Positions 44,183 to 52,584 of a DNA stretch of 64,000 nt are shown in pieces. Positions within the stretch are counted from its first letter, which is position 1. Each line of letters begins with the position of its first letter. The position numbers and the translations under genes are program-made. The stretch comes from Solitalea koreensis (GTDB lineage: Bacteria; Bacteroidota; Bacteroidia; Sphingobacteriales; Sphingobacteriaceae), in the NCBI RefSeq assembly GCF_900182575.1, contig NZ_FXSZ01000001.1, forward strand, positions 558,001 through 622,000. The letters are read 5' to 3'. The notes beneath the pieces were generated by a model. It did not search any database. It worked only from the letters and a program-made list of their open reading frames with translations, and had not been told where the DNA came from.

Positions 44183-45259
44183 TTAAGCAGTAACAGAACT
44201 GCTTTCGCCCACAAACTTAGCAATATAATCTCCAACAGTGGAAGTGTTTTTTGGATTTTGATTGTTAATGTCGACTGTTGCAATTCCTTCATCAATCGAT
44301 TTTTTAACAGCTTTGCGAATGCAATTAGCTTCATCAAACAGCTGAAAATGATCTAACATCATTGCTGCTGATAAAATTGCGGCAACCGGATTGGCGACAT
44401 TTTTACCTGCAGCCTGTGGATATGACCCGTGGCAAGGCTCGAACATCGCGGTTTTTGCGCCCATTGATGCAGATGCTAATAAACCTAATGAACCTGTAAT
44501 TACGCTGGCTTCATCAGAGATAATATCACCAAACATATTTTCAGTTAAGATAACATCAAACTGAACCGGATTCACGATCATTTGCATAGCCGCATTATCT
44601 ACGAATAAATAATCGACTTCTACATCAGGATATTCAGACGCCATTTTCTTCACCACATCTCTCCAAAGACGTGAGGTTTCCAATACGTTGGCTTTATCAA
44701 CTAAGGTTAATTTTTTACGACGAGCTCTTGCCGCCTCAAAAGCAGGTTTAGCGATACGTTCAATTTCTATAACTGAGTATTCGCAATTGTCATAAGCCGT
44801 AGTATCGTTATTTTTACGTCCTTTTTCGCCGAAATAAATACCGCCGGTTAATTCTCTGTAAACTACCAAATCAGCGCCTTTGATACGATCTTCTTTTAAG
44901 GGAGATTTATCGATCAACGAATCGTAGGTAGTAACCGGACGAATATTGCAAAACAGCCCCATTTCCTTGCGGATTTTCAACAAGCCTTGTTCCGGGCGAA
45001 CCTTTGCATTAGGATCATTATCATATTTCGGATCACCTATGGCTCCGAATAAAATGGCATCTGATTCTAAACATACCTTTAGCGTTTCATCAGGCATTGG
45101 ATTTCCGGTTACATCGATAGCGATTGCTCCGGCCAATGCTTCTGTGTATTCAAATGTATGGTTGTACTTACCGGCAATAGCATTCAATACTTTGATAGCT
45201 TGTGCTACCACTTCCGGACCAATACCGTCACCGGACAATACGGCAATTTTCTTTTTCAT
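44183..45259 (-). CDS. leuB: 3-isopropylmalate dehydrogenase
   Basis: NAD-dependent oxidative decarboxylation of 3-isopropylmalate, third step of leucine synthesis. 358 residues with GDGIGPEVV at the start, ELTGGIYFGEKG, the Tyr-Lys site region and the substrate/metal motif FGDIISDEASVITGSLGLLAS, and EPCHGSYPQAAGKN. Last gene of leuA-C-D-B on the minus strand; a GC-rich hairpin follows. Confidence 0.96.
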   Translation of the reverse strand: MKKKIAVLSGDGIGPEVVAQAIKVLNAIAGKYNHTFEYTEALAGAIAIDVTGNPMPDETLKVCLESDAILFGAIGDPKYDNDPNAKVRPEQGLLKIRKEMGLFCNIRPVTTYDSLIDKSPLKEDRIKGADLVVYRELTGGIYFGEKGRKNNDTTAYDNCEYSVIEIERIAKPAFEAARARRKKLTLVDKANVLETSRLWRDVVKKMASEYPDVEVDYLFVDNAAMQMIVNPVQFDVILTENMFGDIISDEASVITGSLGLLASASMGAKTAMFEPCHGSYPQAAGKNVANPVAAILSAAMMLDHFQLFDEANCIRKAVKKSIDEGIATVDINNQNPKNTSTVGDYIAKFVGESSSVTA

Positions 45260-45267
45260 ATATTCCT

Positions 45268-45290
45268 AATTCCCCCTGAAGGGACAATTT
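45268..45290. repeat. Small intergenic hairpin element between leuD and leuB
   Basis: TCCCCCTGAAGGGA (45271-45284) forms a short hairpin and resembles the cores of CCCCT-AAGGGG intergenic elements common in Bacteroidota. Fragmentary. Confidence 0.3.
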
Positions 45291-45306
45291 ATTCAAATTT
45301 AGTTAA

Positions 45307-45894
45307 TTAGACCGCTTTTTGTTCGAACGCTTCAATTTTGTCTTTTAAGCTTAACAAAAAGTCGATATCATCATAGCCATTCAACAAGCACATTTTTTTG
45401 TAGCCATCAATCGAAAACGATTCTGATTTATTACCAAGTGCAATGGTTTGTGATTCCAGGTCAATTGTAAGTTCAGTTGATGGTTCATTGATTACCGCTT
45501 GTAGGATTTCTTGCAAAAACTCTTCGGATACCTGAACCGGCAACAAGAAGTTATTCAAGGCATTTCCTTTAAAAATATCGGCAAAGAAGCTCGACACAAC
45601 TACTTTAAATCCGAAATCATGAATTGACCAAGCCGCATGTTCACGACTTGAACCGCAACCAAAATTGCGCCCGGCCACCAAGATTTCACCCGAATATTTG
45701 GGATTATTTAATACGAAATCAGCCTTAGGATTACCTGCTGAATCATAACGCCAATCGCAGAACAAATTATCACCAAAACCTTCACGACTGGTTGCTTTTA
45801 GAAAGCGAGCCGGAATGATTTGATCTGTATCTATATTTTCGATCGGCAACGGTACTGCTGTTGCCGTTAACTTTTGAAATTTTTCTACTTTCAT
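45307..45894 (-). CDS. leuD: 3-isopropylmalate dehydratase small subunit
   Basis: Forms the isopropylmalate isomerase with LeuC. 195 residues with the swivel domain features DTDQIIPARFLK and GRNFGCGSSREHAAWSIHDFGFKVVVSSFFADIFKGN. Between leuC and leuB on the same strand; the 78-base gap to leuC holds a period-7 array. Confidence 0.96.
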   Translation of the reverse strand: MKVEKFQKLTATAVPLPIENIDTDQIIPARFLKATSREGFGDNLFCDWRYDSAGNPKADFVLNNPKYSGEILVAGRNFGCGSSREHAAWSIHDFGFKVVVSSFFADIFKGNALNNFLLPVQVSEEFLQEILQAVINEPSTELTIDLESQTIALGNKSESFSIDGYKKMCLLNGYDDIDFLLSLKDKIEAFEQKAV

Positions 45895-45900
45895 AATTTA

Positions 45901-45969
45901 GATTTGAGTATTAAGATAGGCGATTTGAGATAAATAGCTGTTCACATCATCCATCTTCCCTTCTCACTA
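45901..45969. repeat. Period-7 array between leuC and leuD
   Basis: First half GATTTGA, GTATTAA, GATAGGC, GATTTGA, GATAAAT; second half (after six bases) TCACATC, ATCCATC, TTCCCTT, CTCACTA. The first half keeps GA or GT at the head of each unit, the second its complement, so the two halves are in inverted orientation. Ends 3 bases before the leuC stop codon. Confidence 0.55.
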
Positions 45970-45972
45970 ATT

Positions 45973-47367
45973 TTAATTCAAATAAGCTTTCACATCCACA
46001 ATTTTACCTTCCAAAGCGGTAATTGCTGCAACCAATGGAGAAGCAAGTAAAGTACGTGCACCTTGTCCTTGACGGCCTTCAAAATTACGATTCGAAGTAG
46101 AAACGCAATATTCGCCCGCAGGAATTTTATCTTCATTCATACCTAAACAAGCCGAACAACCCGGTTCACGAAGCTGGAAGCCTGCTTCTGCAAAAATTTT
46201 ATCTAAGCCTTCAGATTTAGCTTGCGCTTCAACTAATTTAGAACCCGGAACGATGAAGGCATTTACGTTATCCGCTTTTTTACGGCCTTTTACCAACTCA
46301 GCAACTAAACGCAGATCTTCGATACGAGAATTGGTGCAGCTACCGATAAAGACAAAATTCACTTGCTTATTTATCAACGATTCACCTGCTTTAAAGCCCA
46401 TATAACCTAAGGCTTTGTCGAAGCTTTCCTGACCAGAGAATTTATCTTCTGTGGGAACGTTTTCGGTTACTTTAATACCCATTCCCGGATTGGTACCGAA
46501 TGTAATCATCGGTTCTATATCAGCCGCATCATATGAGTACTCGAGATCAAAAGTAGCATCGTTATCAGTAGGCAATGTTTCCCAGTACGCTACTGCTTTT
46601 TCAAAATCTTCTCCTTTTGGAGCAAACTCACGACCGCGAACGTATTCAAAAGTGGTTTCATCAGGAGCAATCATGCCACCACGAGCACCCATTTCAATAC
46701 TCATATTGCAAACGGTCATTCGGCCTTCCATGCTCATTTCACGGAAAACATTCCCGGCAAACTCCACAAAATAACCTGTTCCGCCGTTGGCACTGAGCTT
46801 AGCGATGATATAAAGAATTACATCTTTTGGCGAAACGCCTTTTGCTAATACTCCATTTACGTTTACACGCATTTTCTTAGGCTTGTTTTGCAACAAACAT
46901 TGGCTGGCCATTACTTGAGCAACCTGACTGGTTCCGATACCAAACGCAATTGAACCAAAGGCTCCATGGGTTGAAGTATGACTATCCCCGCAAACAATGG
47001 TCATTCCGGGTTGGGTTACACCAAGCTCAGGACCAATAACATGCACAATACCTTGATATTTGTGGCCTAAGCCGTATAACTCAACATTATGTTTAGCACA
47101 GTTTTCGGTAAGTTTATTTACCTGAAAACGCGAAAGGTCATCTTTAATCGGCAAATGCTGATCCCAGGTAGGAACATTATGATCAGCTGTAGCCATTATT
47201 TTTTCAGGGCGGAACAGTTGAATTCCGCGTTCTTCCAACTCAGCAAATGCTTGCGGGCTGGTAACTTCATGAATTAAATGCTTATCAATATATAATACAT
47301 CGATTCCTCCTTCTGCAGAAGTCACAACGTGTGCATCCCAAACTTTGTCAAATAAGGTCTTTCCCAT
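45973..47367 (-). CDS. leuC: 3-isopropylmalate dehydratase large subunit
   Basis: Fe-S aconitase-family enzyme that isomerises 2-isopropylmalate with LeuD. 464 residues. Cluster Cys residues are visible in FIGSCTNSRIEDLR and PGCSACLGMNEDK, and the signature VCGDSHTSTHGAFGSIAFGIGTSQVAQV is present. Second gene of the leu operon; the gap to leuA is filled by two repeat fragments. Confidence 0.96.
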   Translation of the reverse strand: MGKTLFDKVWDAHVVTSAEGGIDVLYIDKHLIHEVTSPQAFAELEERGIQLFRPEKIMATADHNVPTWDQHLPIKDDLSRFQVNKLTENCAKHNVELYGLGHKYQGIVHVIGPELGVTQPGMTIVCGDSHTSTHGAFGSIAFGIGTSQVAQVMASQCLLQNKPKKMRVNVNGVLAKGVSPKDVILYIIAKLSANGGTGYFVEFAGNVFREMSMEGRMTVCNMSIEMGARGGMIAPDETTFEYVRGREFAPKGEDFEKAVAYWETLPTDNDATFDLEYSYDAADIEPMITFGTNPGMGIKVTENVPTEDKFSGQESFDKALGYMGFKAGESLINKQVNFVFIGSCTNSRIEDLRLVAELVKGRKKADNVNAFIVPGSKLVEAQAKSEGLDKIFAEAGFQLREPGCSACLGMNEDKIPAGEYCVSTSNRNFEGRQGQGARTLLASPLVAAITALEGKIVDVKAYLN

Positions 47368-47383
47368 CTATTTTTTGATTTAA

Positions 47384-47434
47384 AGCCTCACCCTTTGATT
47401 CCCTCTCCTAAAAGAGAGCAACTTTGAGGGAAGC
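47384..47434. repeat. Intergenic element in the leuA-leuC gap (first fragment)
   Basis: GCCTCACCCTTTGATTCCCT continuing to a nested hairpin CTCTC-CTAAAA-GAGAG inside CCCTC / GAGGG. I recognise this as a degraded member of the GCCTCACCC-CCCTCTCC elements often seen between Bacteroidota genes. Confidence 0.45.
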
Positions 47435-47471
47435 TTTCTTATTGTCTATTCTTATTATAATCACTGCATTG

Positions 47472-47505
47472 GCCTCAAGCCCCCTTAGGAGATTTAGGGT
47501 TTAAG
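47472..47505. repeat. Intergenic element in the leuA-leuC gap (second fragment)
   Basis: On the minus strand CCCTAAATCTCCTAAGGGGG, resembling the CCCTAAATCCCCT-AAGGGGACTT type of intergenic repeat. It overlaps the leuA stop codon. Confidence 0.45.
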
Positions 47506-48664
47506 CAATAGAAATATTAACGATTTTCATCAACTCATGAATATCAATATCATGAACTTCCTTTTTACGATCGGCAATTTTTAAAAAATGAGCATACACA
47601 ATATCCAGCTCCTCTTTACTTAATGAGTAGCCAATATTTTGTGCGCGATAAGCTAATGCTGCACGGCCACTACGTGCTGTTAAAACGATTAATGATTCAT
47701 CAACGCCTACATCTTTAGGGTCAATGATTTCATATGTCTCACGGTTCTTAATCATGCCGTCCTGATGAATTCCTGACGAATGAGCGAAAGCATTTGACCC
47801 CACAATAGCTTTATTGGGCTGCACAAACATTTGCATACGCTCTGAAACCAATTGGCTAATTGGATAAAGCATTGGCGTGTTAACGCCGGTATATAAATTC
47901 AAATATGGATGCTGACGCATAATCATCACCACTTCTTCAAGTGAAGTATTCCCAGCACGCTCACCAATACCGTTAATTGTACATTCAATTTGTCCTGCTC
48001 CGTTCAAAACACCTGCAATAGAATTAGCTGTTGCCAACCCTAAATCATTATGACAATGAGTTGAAAGGATGGCTTTATCAATTCCTTTCACATTTTCTTT
48101 TAGGAATTTGATTTTTTCGCCATATTCATGCGGAAGGCAATATCCGGTAGTATCGGGAATATTCAATACAGTTGCACCGGCTTTTATGGCTGCTTCGCAA
48201 ACACGAGCAAGAAATTCATTATCCGTACGTCCGGCGTCTTCAGCATAAAATTCAACATCTTCAACAAAACTCTTTGCATATTTAACTGCTGCCATCGCAC
48301 GCTCTATAATTTCCTCACGGGTAGCATTAAATTTATATTTGATATGTGAATCAGAAGTACCGATGCCCGTGTGAATACGTGGTCGTTTGGCAAATTTCAA
48401 GGCTTCCGCTGCGGTTTCTATATCTTTAGGAACGGCTCTTGACAATCCACAAACAATCGGTTCGGTTACTGCCTTTGCAATTTCCATTACGGAATTAAAG
48501 TCTCCAGGACTAGAAATAGGAAAACCAGCCTCAATTACATCCACACCTAAACGTTCGAGATTCTTTGCGATCTCCACTTTTTCAGGTGTATTGAGCTTAC
48601 AGCCCGGAACTTGTTCTCCATCTCTCAACGTGGTATCGAATATCTGTATTTTTCTTCCAGTCAT
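47501..48664 (-). CDS. leuA: 2-isopropylmalate synthase, short form
   Basis: Condenses 2-ketoisovalerate and acetyl-CoA, the committed step of leucine synthesis. 387 residues: the HMGL-like catalytic TIM barrel is complete (FDTTLRDGEQVPG, LSTHCHNDLGLATANS with the metal His pair, NGIGERAGNTSLEEV, GIHQDGMIKN) and is followed by a short linker domain, but the C-terminal leucine-binding LeuA dimer domain of about 120 residues is absent. It may therefore not be feedback-inhibited in the usual way. Citramalate synthase activity is a less likely alternative given leuCDB downstream. Confidence 0.92.
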   Translation of the reverse strand: MTGRKIQIFDTTLRDGEQVPGCKLNTPEKVEIAKNLERLGVDVIEAGFPISSPGDFNSVMEIAKAVTEPIVCGLSRAVPKDIETAAEALKFAKRPRIHTGIGTSDSHIKYKFNATREEIIERAMAAVKYAKSFVEDVEFYAEDAGRTDNEFLARVCEAAIKAGATVLNIPDTTGYCLPHEYGEKIKFLKENVKGIDKAILSTHCHNDLGLATANSIAGVLNGAGQIECTINGIGERAGNTSLEEVVMIMRQHPYLNLYTGVNTPMLYPISQLVSERMQMFVQPNKAIVGSNAFAHSSGIHQDGMIKNRETYEIIDPKDVGVDESLIVLTARSGRAALAYRAQNIGYSLSKEELDIVYAHFLKIADRKKEVHDIDIHELMKIVNISIA

Positions 48665-48759
48665 GTTATCAGTTCTATTTGTAAGAGTCTAAAGTATTCA
48701 GTAAGATTAGCTCTTGAAAACAGCTGAGGCATATTTTGTACTAATTTCAACATTAACAT
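48661..48759 (-). other. Possible leucine-rich upstream ORF overlapping leuA
   Basis: A 32-codon frame starting MLMLKLVQN has eight Leu codons, three of them (TTA, TTG, TTA) at positions 2, 4 and 6, and its TGA overlaps the leuA ATG (ATGA). It could act as a leader or coupling peptide. No attenuator hairpin is visible, and an internal -7-like box (TACTTTAG) would start transcription inside it, so it may be chance. Confidence 0.2.
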
Positions 48760-48809
48760 ATGCACGATAAACAGCTAACTACCAGATAAATAAAATAAAA
48801 ATTTATACA

Positions 48810-50354
48810 ATGGCTAATATTAAGAATGAGCCTGTTTTTGAGTTGATAAAGTCCATGTCGAAATCAGAAAAGCGAAATTTTAAACTTTTTGCCACTCGCC
48901 TGGAAGGCAATCAGGATGCAAAGTTTTTATCGCTGTTTGATGCAATGGACGGAGTTAACGAATATGATGAGGACAAAATTCTAAAGAAAGCGCCCGTAAA
49001 AAAGGTTCAGCTTTCCAACATGAAGGCACATCTTTACAAGCAAATTCTGATCAGTTTGCGTTTAATGAACGTTCAGCATTATCCCGATCTGCAGCTTCGT
49101 GAACAGGTAGATTTCGCAAAAATCCTTTACAACAAAGGTTTATATAGGCAAAGTTTGAAGGTACTCGACAAGGCCAAAACCATGGCTGTTGAACTGATGC
49201 AAAACACCATTGCCTTGGAAATTGTAGAATTTGAAAAAATGATTGAGTCACAATACATCACTCGATCAATTAGCAACCGGGCCGACATGCTTACCACAGA
49301 AACTGTAGGCCTGAACAATGCAATTCAAAAAGCCAATCAGTTTTCCAACCTTGCGCTCCAATTATATGGTTTATATCTTAAAGTGGGCTATGTGAAAAAC
49401 AAAAAGGATTTGGCATTTGTGCAAACCTTCTTTGAGATGAATCTGCCCAAATACGAAATAGAATCCCTGGGCTTTTATGAAAAGATGTATCTGTATCAAT
49501 CGTACGTTTGGTACAATTACATCATTCAGGATTTTGTGGCATGTTACCGCCATGCTCAGCGCTGGGTTCAGCTGTTCAATGAAAACCCGCAGATGAAAAA
49601 AGGCATGATCAGTTTTTACCTAAAAGCCTATAATTATCTACTCGAATCCCTTTTCTACCTGCGTCATTATGCAAAGTTTTGGGAAGTTTTGAATGAACTG
49701 GAAGATGCCATAAAACGCGATCAGGAGTTTTTGGATGATAACGCCGAAATGCTTGCTCAATCGTGTTTGCTAACCAATAAAATGAACCAGCATTTTATGG
49801 AAGGCACCTTTACAGCCGGACTTAAATGGTTGCCGGAGATTAAACAATTCTTAATACAAAATGAATCACGTATTGACGAGCACCACGTGCTTGTCTTTTA
49901 TTATAAAATTGCCTGTCTCTATTTTGGAAGTGGTGACAATAAGAATGCCCTTATTTACCTAAGCAAAGTAATTAGCACGCGTGATGCCGATGTCCGTTCG
50001 GACCTACAGTGTTTTGCCCGCATTTTAAACCTGATCGCCAATTACGAGGCCGGCAATGATTCCAATCTGGAGTATCAGATTAAATCGGTTTACCGTTTCC
50101 TGGTAAAAATGAATGATTTGAACAAGGTTCAGGTTGAGGTAATCAACTTCTTGAAAAACCTGGGAACCATTTACGAGCATGAACTAAAAACAGAATTCAA
50201 GAATCTACATGATAAACTGGTGGTTTTTGAGAACCATCCGTACGAAAAGCGTCCGTATCTATACCTCGACATTATTTCATGGCTGGAATCTAAAATTGAA
50301 AACAAACCGGTTCAGGAAATTATCAGGAAGAAGTTTTTGAATGCGAATAGGTAG
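48810..50354 (+). CDS. Conserved helical-repeat protein of unknown function
   Basis: 514 residues with no signal peptide or membrane segment. Almost entirely alpha-helical in appearance, with TPR-like helix pairs (for example LYNKGLYRQSLKVLDKAKTMA and YYKIACLYFGSGDNKNALIYLSKVI). The N-terminus ELIKSMSKSEKRNFKLFATR is characteristic of a family I know only as a Bacteroidota conserved hypothetical. Transcribed divergently from leuA. A scaffold or regulatory role is inferred from TPR-like repeats alone. Confidence 0.78.
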   Translation: MANIKNEPVFELIKSMSKSEKRNFKLFATRLEGNQDAKFLSLFDAMDGVNEYDEDKILKKAPVKKVQLSNMKAHLYKQILISLRLMNVQHYPDLQLREQVDFAKILYNKGLYRQSLKVLDKAKTMAVELMQNTIALEIVEFEKMIESQYITRSISNRADMLTTETVGLNNAIQKANQFSNLALQLYGLYLKVGYVKNKKDLAFVQTFFEMNLPKYEIESLGFYEKMYLYQSYVWYNYIIQDFVACYRHAQRWVQLFNENPQMKKGMISFYLKAYNYLLESLFYLRHYAKFWEVLNELEDAIKRDQEFLDDNAEMLAQSCLLTNKMNQHFMEGTFTAGLKWLPEIKQFLIQNESRIDEHHVLVFYYKIACLYFGSGDNKNALIYLSKVISTRDADVRSDLQCFARILNLIANYEAGNDSNLEYQIKSVYRFLVKMNDLNKVQVEVINFLKNLGTIYEHELKTEFKNLHDKLVVFENHPYEKRPYLYLDIISWLESKIENKPVQEIIRKKFLNANR

Positions 50355-50399
50355 TATGAGACGTGAGAATCAAGATTCAAGACAGAAGATATGAGACGG
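50351..50399. repeat. Period-7 array at the stop of the helical-repeat gene
   Basis: Seven heptads: GTAGTAT, GAGACGT, GAGAATC, AAGATTC, AAGACAG, AAGATAT, GAGACGG. Purine-rich flavour (AAGATTC), shared with 53839 and 55745. The first heptad contains the TAG stop of the upstream gene. Confidence 0.65.
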
Positions 50400-50472
50400 T
50401 GAAGTAAATTATTTTTTTTATGTTTTTTCAAATCCTTAAGATCTGCTCGGAATTTATCTATAAGGATGTTGT

Positions 50473-50517
50473 ATAACAAACAACCCGATCAGCAATGCTA
50501 ATCGGGTTGTTTGTTAT
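50473..50517. terminator. Bidirectional terminator
   Basis: A perfect 17-bp stem (ATAACAAACAACCCGAT and its complement) with an 11-base loop that can pair further (AGC / GCT). Located between the convergent helical-repeat gene and secG. Confidence 0.85.
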
Positions 50518-50579
50518 GATATTTATTTCTTTTTTAGATCTGAATATTTACTTAAAACTCAGGCCTAAAGCCTTGCTGC

Positions 50580-50921
50580 CTACTTTTTAGCGGAATCAGA
50601 CGGAGTAACCGAAGGTGCTGCAGGAAGCGTTTGGTTTTGCATAGGAACCGGAGTTTTGTCAATTTGCTCTTGAATAATTGATTCAGTTGCTGATTCTCCA
50701 CGTGGAATAAAGAAATTGATTGAAAGGCTAATTACCAACAAGCTAATTGCTAAAGCCCAAGTAGCTTTTTCAAGGAAATCGTTTGTTTTTTGCACACCCA
50801 GCATCTGTGAGCTTCCACCAAAAGCAGAACTTAAACCACCTCCTTTAGGGTTTTGAATTAATACAATAAGGATTAAAAGTACTGCTACTAAAATTGCTAA
50901 GATCACTAATGCCGTATACAT
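50580..50921 (-). CDS. secG: Preprotein translocase subunit SecG
   Basis: 113 residues with two transmembrane helices (about residues 3-22 and 53-72) separated by the conserved loop QNPKGGGLSSAFGG, diagnostic for SecG. The C-terminal tail is Pro/Ser/Ala-rich. Part of SecYEG in the inner membrane. Last gene of the miaB-to-secG run on the minus strand. Confidence 0.93.
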   Translation of the reverse strand: MYTALVILAILVAVLLILIVLIQNPKGGGLSSAFGGSSQMLGVQKTNDFLEKATWALAISLLVISLSINFFIPRGESATESIIQEQIDKTPVPMQNQTLPAAPSVTPSDSAKK

Positions 50922-50975
50922 CGTTGTAAAAAGAAAGTTTTAAAATTATGATAATAGTTTATTTGATTTTGTCTG

Positions 50976-52034
50976 TTAAACTTGGCCAAGTTGCCTAAGT
51001 TTCTCAATTTGAGTCGCAAAGTAAAGTTTTTTTTCCGGAAATTTCAAACTTAATTTTTCATACACAATAATTGCTTTTTCGTATAAATGTTGATCAGAAT
51101 AAACCTTTGCCATGGTTTCCGTCACCAAACTCATATCATCTTCGGTATGTTTTTCAGCTTTGTCTTCGAATGAAATTTCGTTCAATTGAACTGCCCTTAT
51201 AGTAGGTTCTTCCCGAATAAACTTTTCTATCAATCGATCTTCTTTTTTAGAAAGATCAAACTCGACTATCACTTTATCCTCAAGCTCGTTAAATGTTGAA
51301 ACGTGCAGTGCATTTTCAATAAAGCCTTTGGTGAAATTTTGAGTGACCACCTTTTTTATAGGCTCAGTTATGACTTGCTGTGCATTGGCAGGTTCTTGCA
51401 ATTGCCTGATTCTTCTTAACCAAAAGGTAAAAGTGTGAGGAAGATGGTCATCAATATTCAAAGCAACCCCTGTTGCCAATGGATTAAACTTAATTAATTC
51501 ATTCGAACCTTCAACCGGCTCTTCAATTGCTGAAATTGGATCATTGCTTTCTTCAATATCAATGTCTACCACTTCCAGCTGATGCGCCAAAGTAAAAGCT
51601 CCAAAATCAGATGCCGAATCATCTTCAATACTTACAATATCATCTGTTTCTTCACTAAAAGTATCTTCCTCCGCATCCTCTTTCAAAGGATTTTCAGCCT
51701 CCAATTGGGCCATTTTATTACGAAAGTTTGCTGCAAACGTATTAAAAGGTGCTTCTTCCACAGCCGGAACTTTCGCCACAACCTCCTCTTCAAACTCAGG
51801 CTGAGGATAGATAAATTCATATAAAGCCTCCCGATTACTGGCATAAGCGGCAGCTATACCTTGAGCGACAGGATAATTAATAACACTATTTTGATTGCGA
51901 TATGACTTAGCGAGTAAAAAATGTAAAGTTGCGCAATACGAATACTTTGCAATTGCTTGTTTCAAATCACTATCGGCACTAAAATTTTGCCGTCGAGCCT
52001 CGTTGAGGTATTTATGAAATAATTCCTTGTTCAT
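50976..52034 (-). CDS. TPR-like protein of the lptE-secG cluster
   Basis: 352 residues from ATG 52034 (MNKELFHKYLNEARRQNFS), 2 bases after the lptE stop region; an extra upstream TTG codon would overlap lptE and is not needed. The N-terminal helical part (about 1-80) looks TPR-like (YCATLHFLLAKSYRNQN), the middle is a long acidic low-complexity linker, and the C-terminal about 40 residues again form a TPR-like pair (DQHLYEKAIIVYEKLSLKFPEKKLYFATQIE). Conserved position between lptE and secG; role unknown, possibly envelope assembly. Confidence 0.75.
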   Translation of the reverse strand: MNKELFHKYLNEARRQNFSADSDLKQAIAKYSYCATLHFLLAKSYRNQNSVINYPVAQGIAAAYASNREALYEFIYPQPEFEEEVVAKVPAVEEAPFNTFAANFRNKMAQLEAENPLKEDAEEDTFSEETDDIVSIEDDSASDFGAFTLAHQLEVVDIDIEESNDPISAIEEPVEGSNELIKFNPLATGVALNIDDHLPHTFTFWLRRIRQLQEPANAQQVITEPIKKVVTQNFTKGFIENALHVSTFNELEDKVIVEFDLSKKEDRLIEKFIREEPTIRAVQLNEISFEDKAEKHTEDDMSLVTETMAKVYSDQHLYEKAIIVYEKLSLKFPEKKLYFATQIEKLRQLGQV

Positions 52035-52036
52035 TA

Positions 52037-52552
52037 TTACCAATTTGAAAATGCTCTGTTAAAAATATCGTCGATCAACTCATCTGTGATAGATTGGATT
52101 AATTGCGATTGCACTGAAGCTAGTGATTGATTTTTAGGAAAATCAGCAAAGCGCGAAAAACTTTGATCAAAGCTTAACTTATCATCCTTGGTATTGGTAA
52201 ATTTCACCTGTACTGTAATGGTTAATCTAGTTTGATTAGCTTGCCCTCGGTTTTGATCACCACCTGAAGCAATAGCTACAGGCGCTACATTATACTGGGT
52301 AATCGTTCCTTCAAAATTCACATCTCCAATCGGACGCAGAAGATCCAAAGGAGTAGAACGAAGTATTTTACCTTTAAGCGCTTCGGTAAAGGTTTGGCTA
52401 AGACTTGGTACCACCAAAGGCGCCTTGTTTTCAAAAAACTGCACAGAAAACGTTTTTACCGACACCGGAATTGAGGCTCCTGTAAAAGTATAACATGAGT
52501 TTAACAGAAAACTACACGCGATGAACAAAATACTGATGACTAATCTTTTCAT
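52037..52552 (-). CDS. lptE: LPS assembly lipoprotein LptE
   Basis: 171 residues with a lipobox at LLNSC (about residue 20) followed by YTFTGASIP, the typical Bacteroidota LptE opening. FFENKAPLVVPSLSQTFTEALKGKI and FEGTITQYNVAPVA match the LptE fold. It plugs the LptD outer-membrane channel for LPS insertion. Followed immediately by the TPR gene and preceded by the sigma-54-type regulator. Confidence 0.88.
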   Translation of the reverse strand: MKRLVISILFIACSFLLNSCYTFTGASIPVSVKTFSVQFFENKAPLVVPSLSQTFTEALKGKILRSTPLDLLRPIGDVNFEGTITQYNVAPVAIASGGDQNRGQANQTRLTITVQVKFTNTKDDKLSFDQSFSRFADFPKNQSLASVQSQLIQSITDELIDDIFNRAFSNW

Positions 52553-52584
52553 TAAACCAATCTGCCGATTACCGGACCGTTAAT

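Noticed and set aside
44119..44337. 72-codon frame overlapping the end of leuB.
   Set aside because: It lies in another frame of leuB on the same strand, and leuB has clear homology.
48387..48692. 101-codon plus-strand frame opposite leuA.
   Set aside because: Antisense shadow of the leuA coding region, without its own features.
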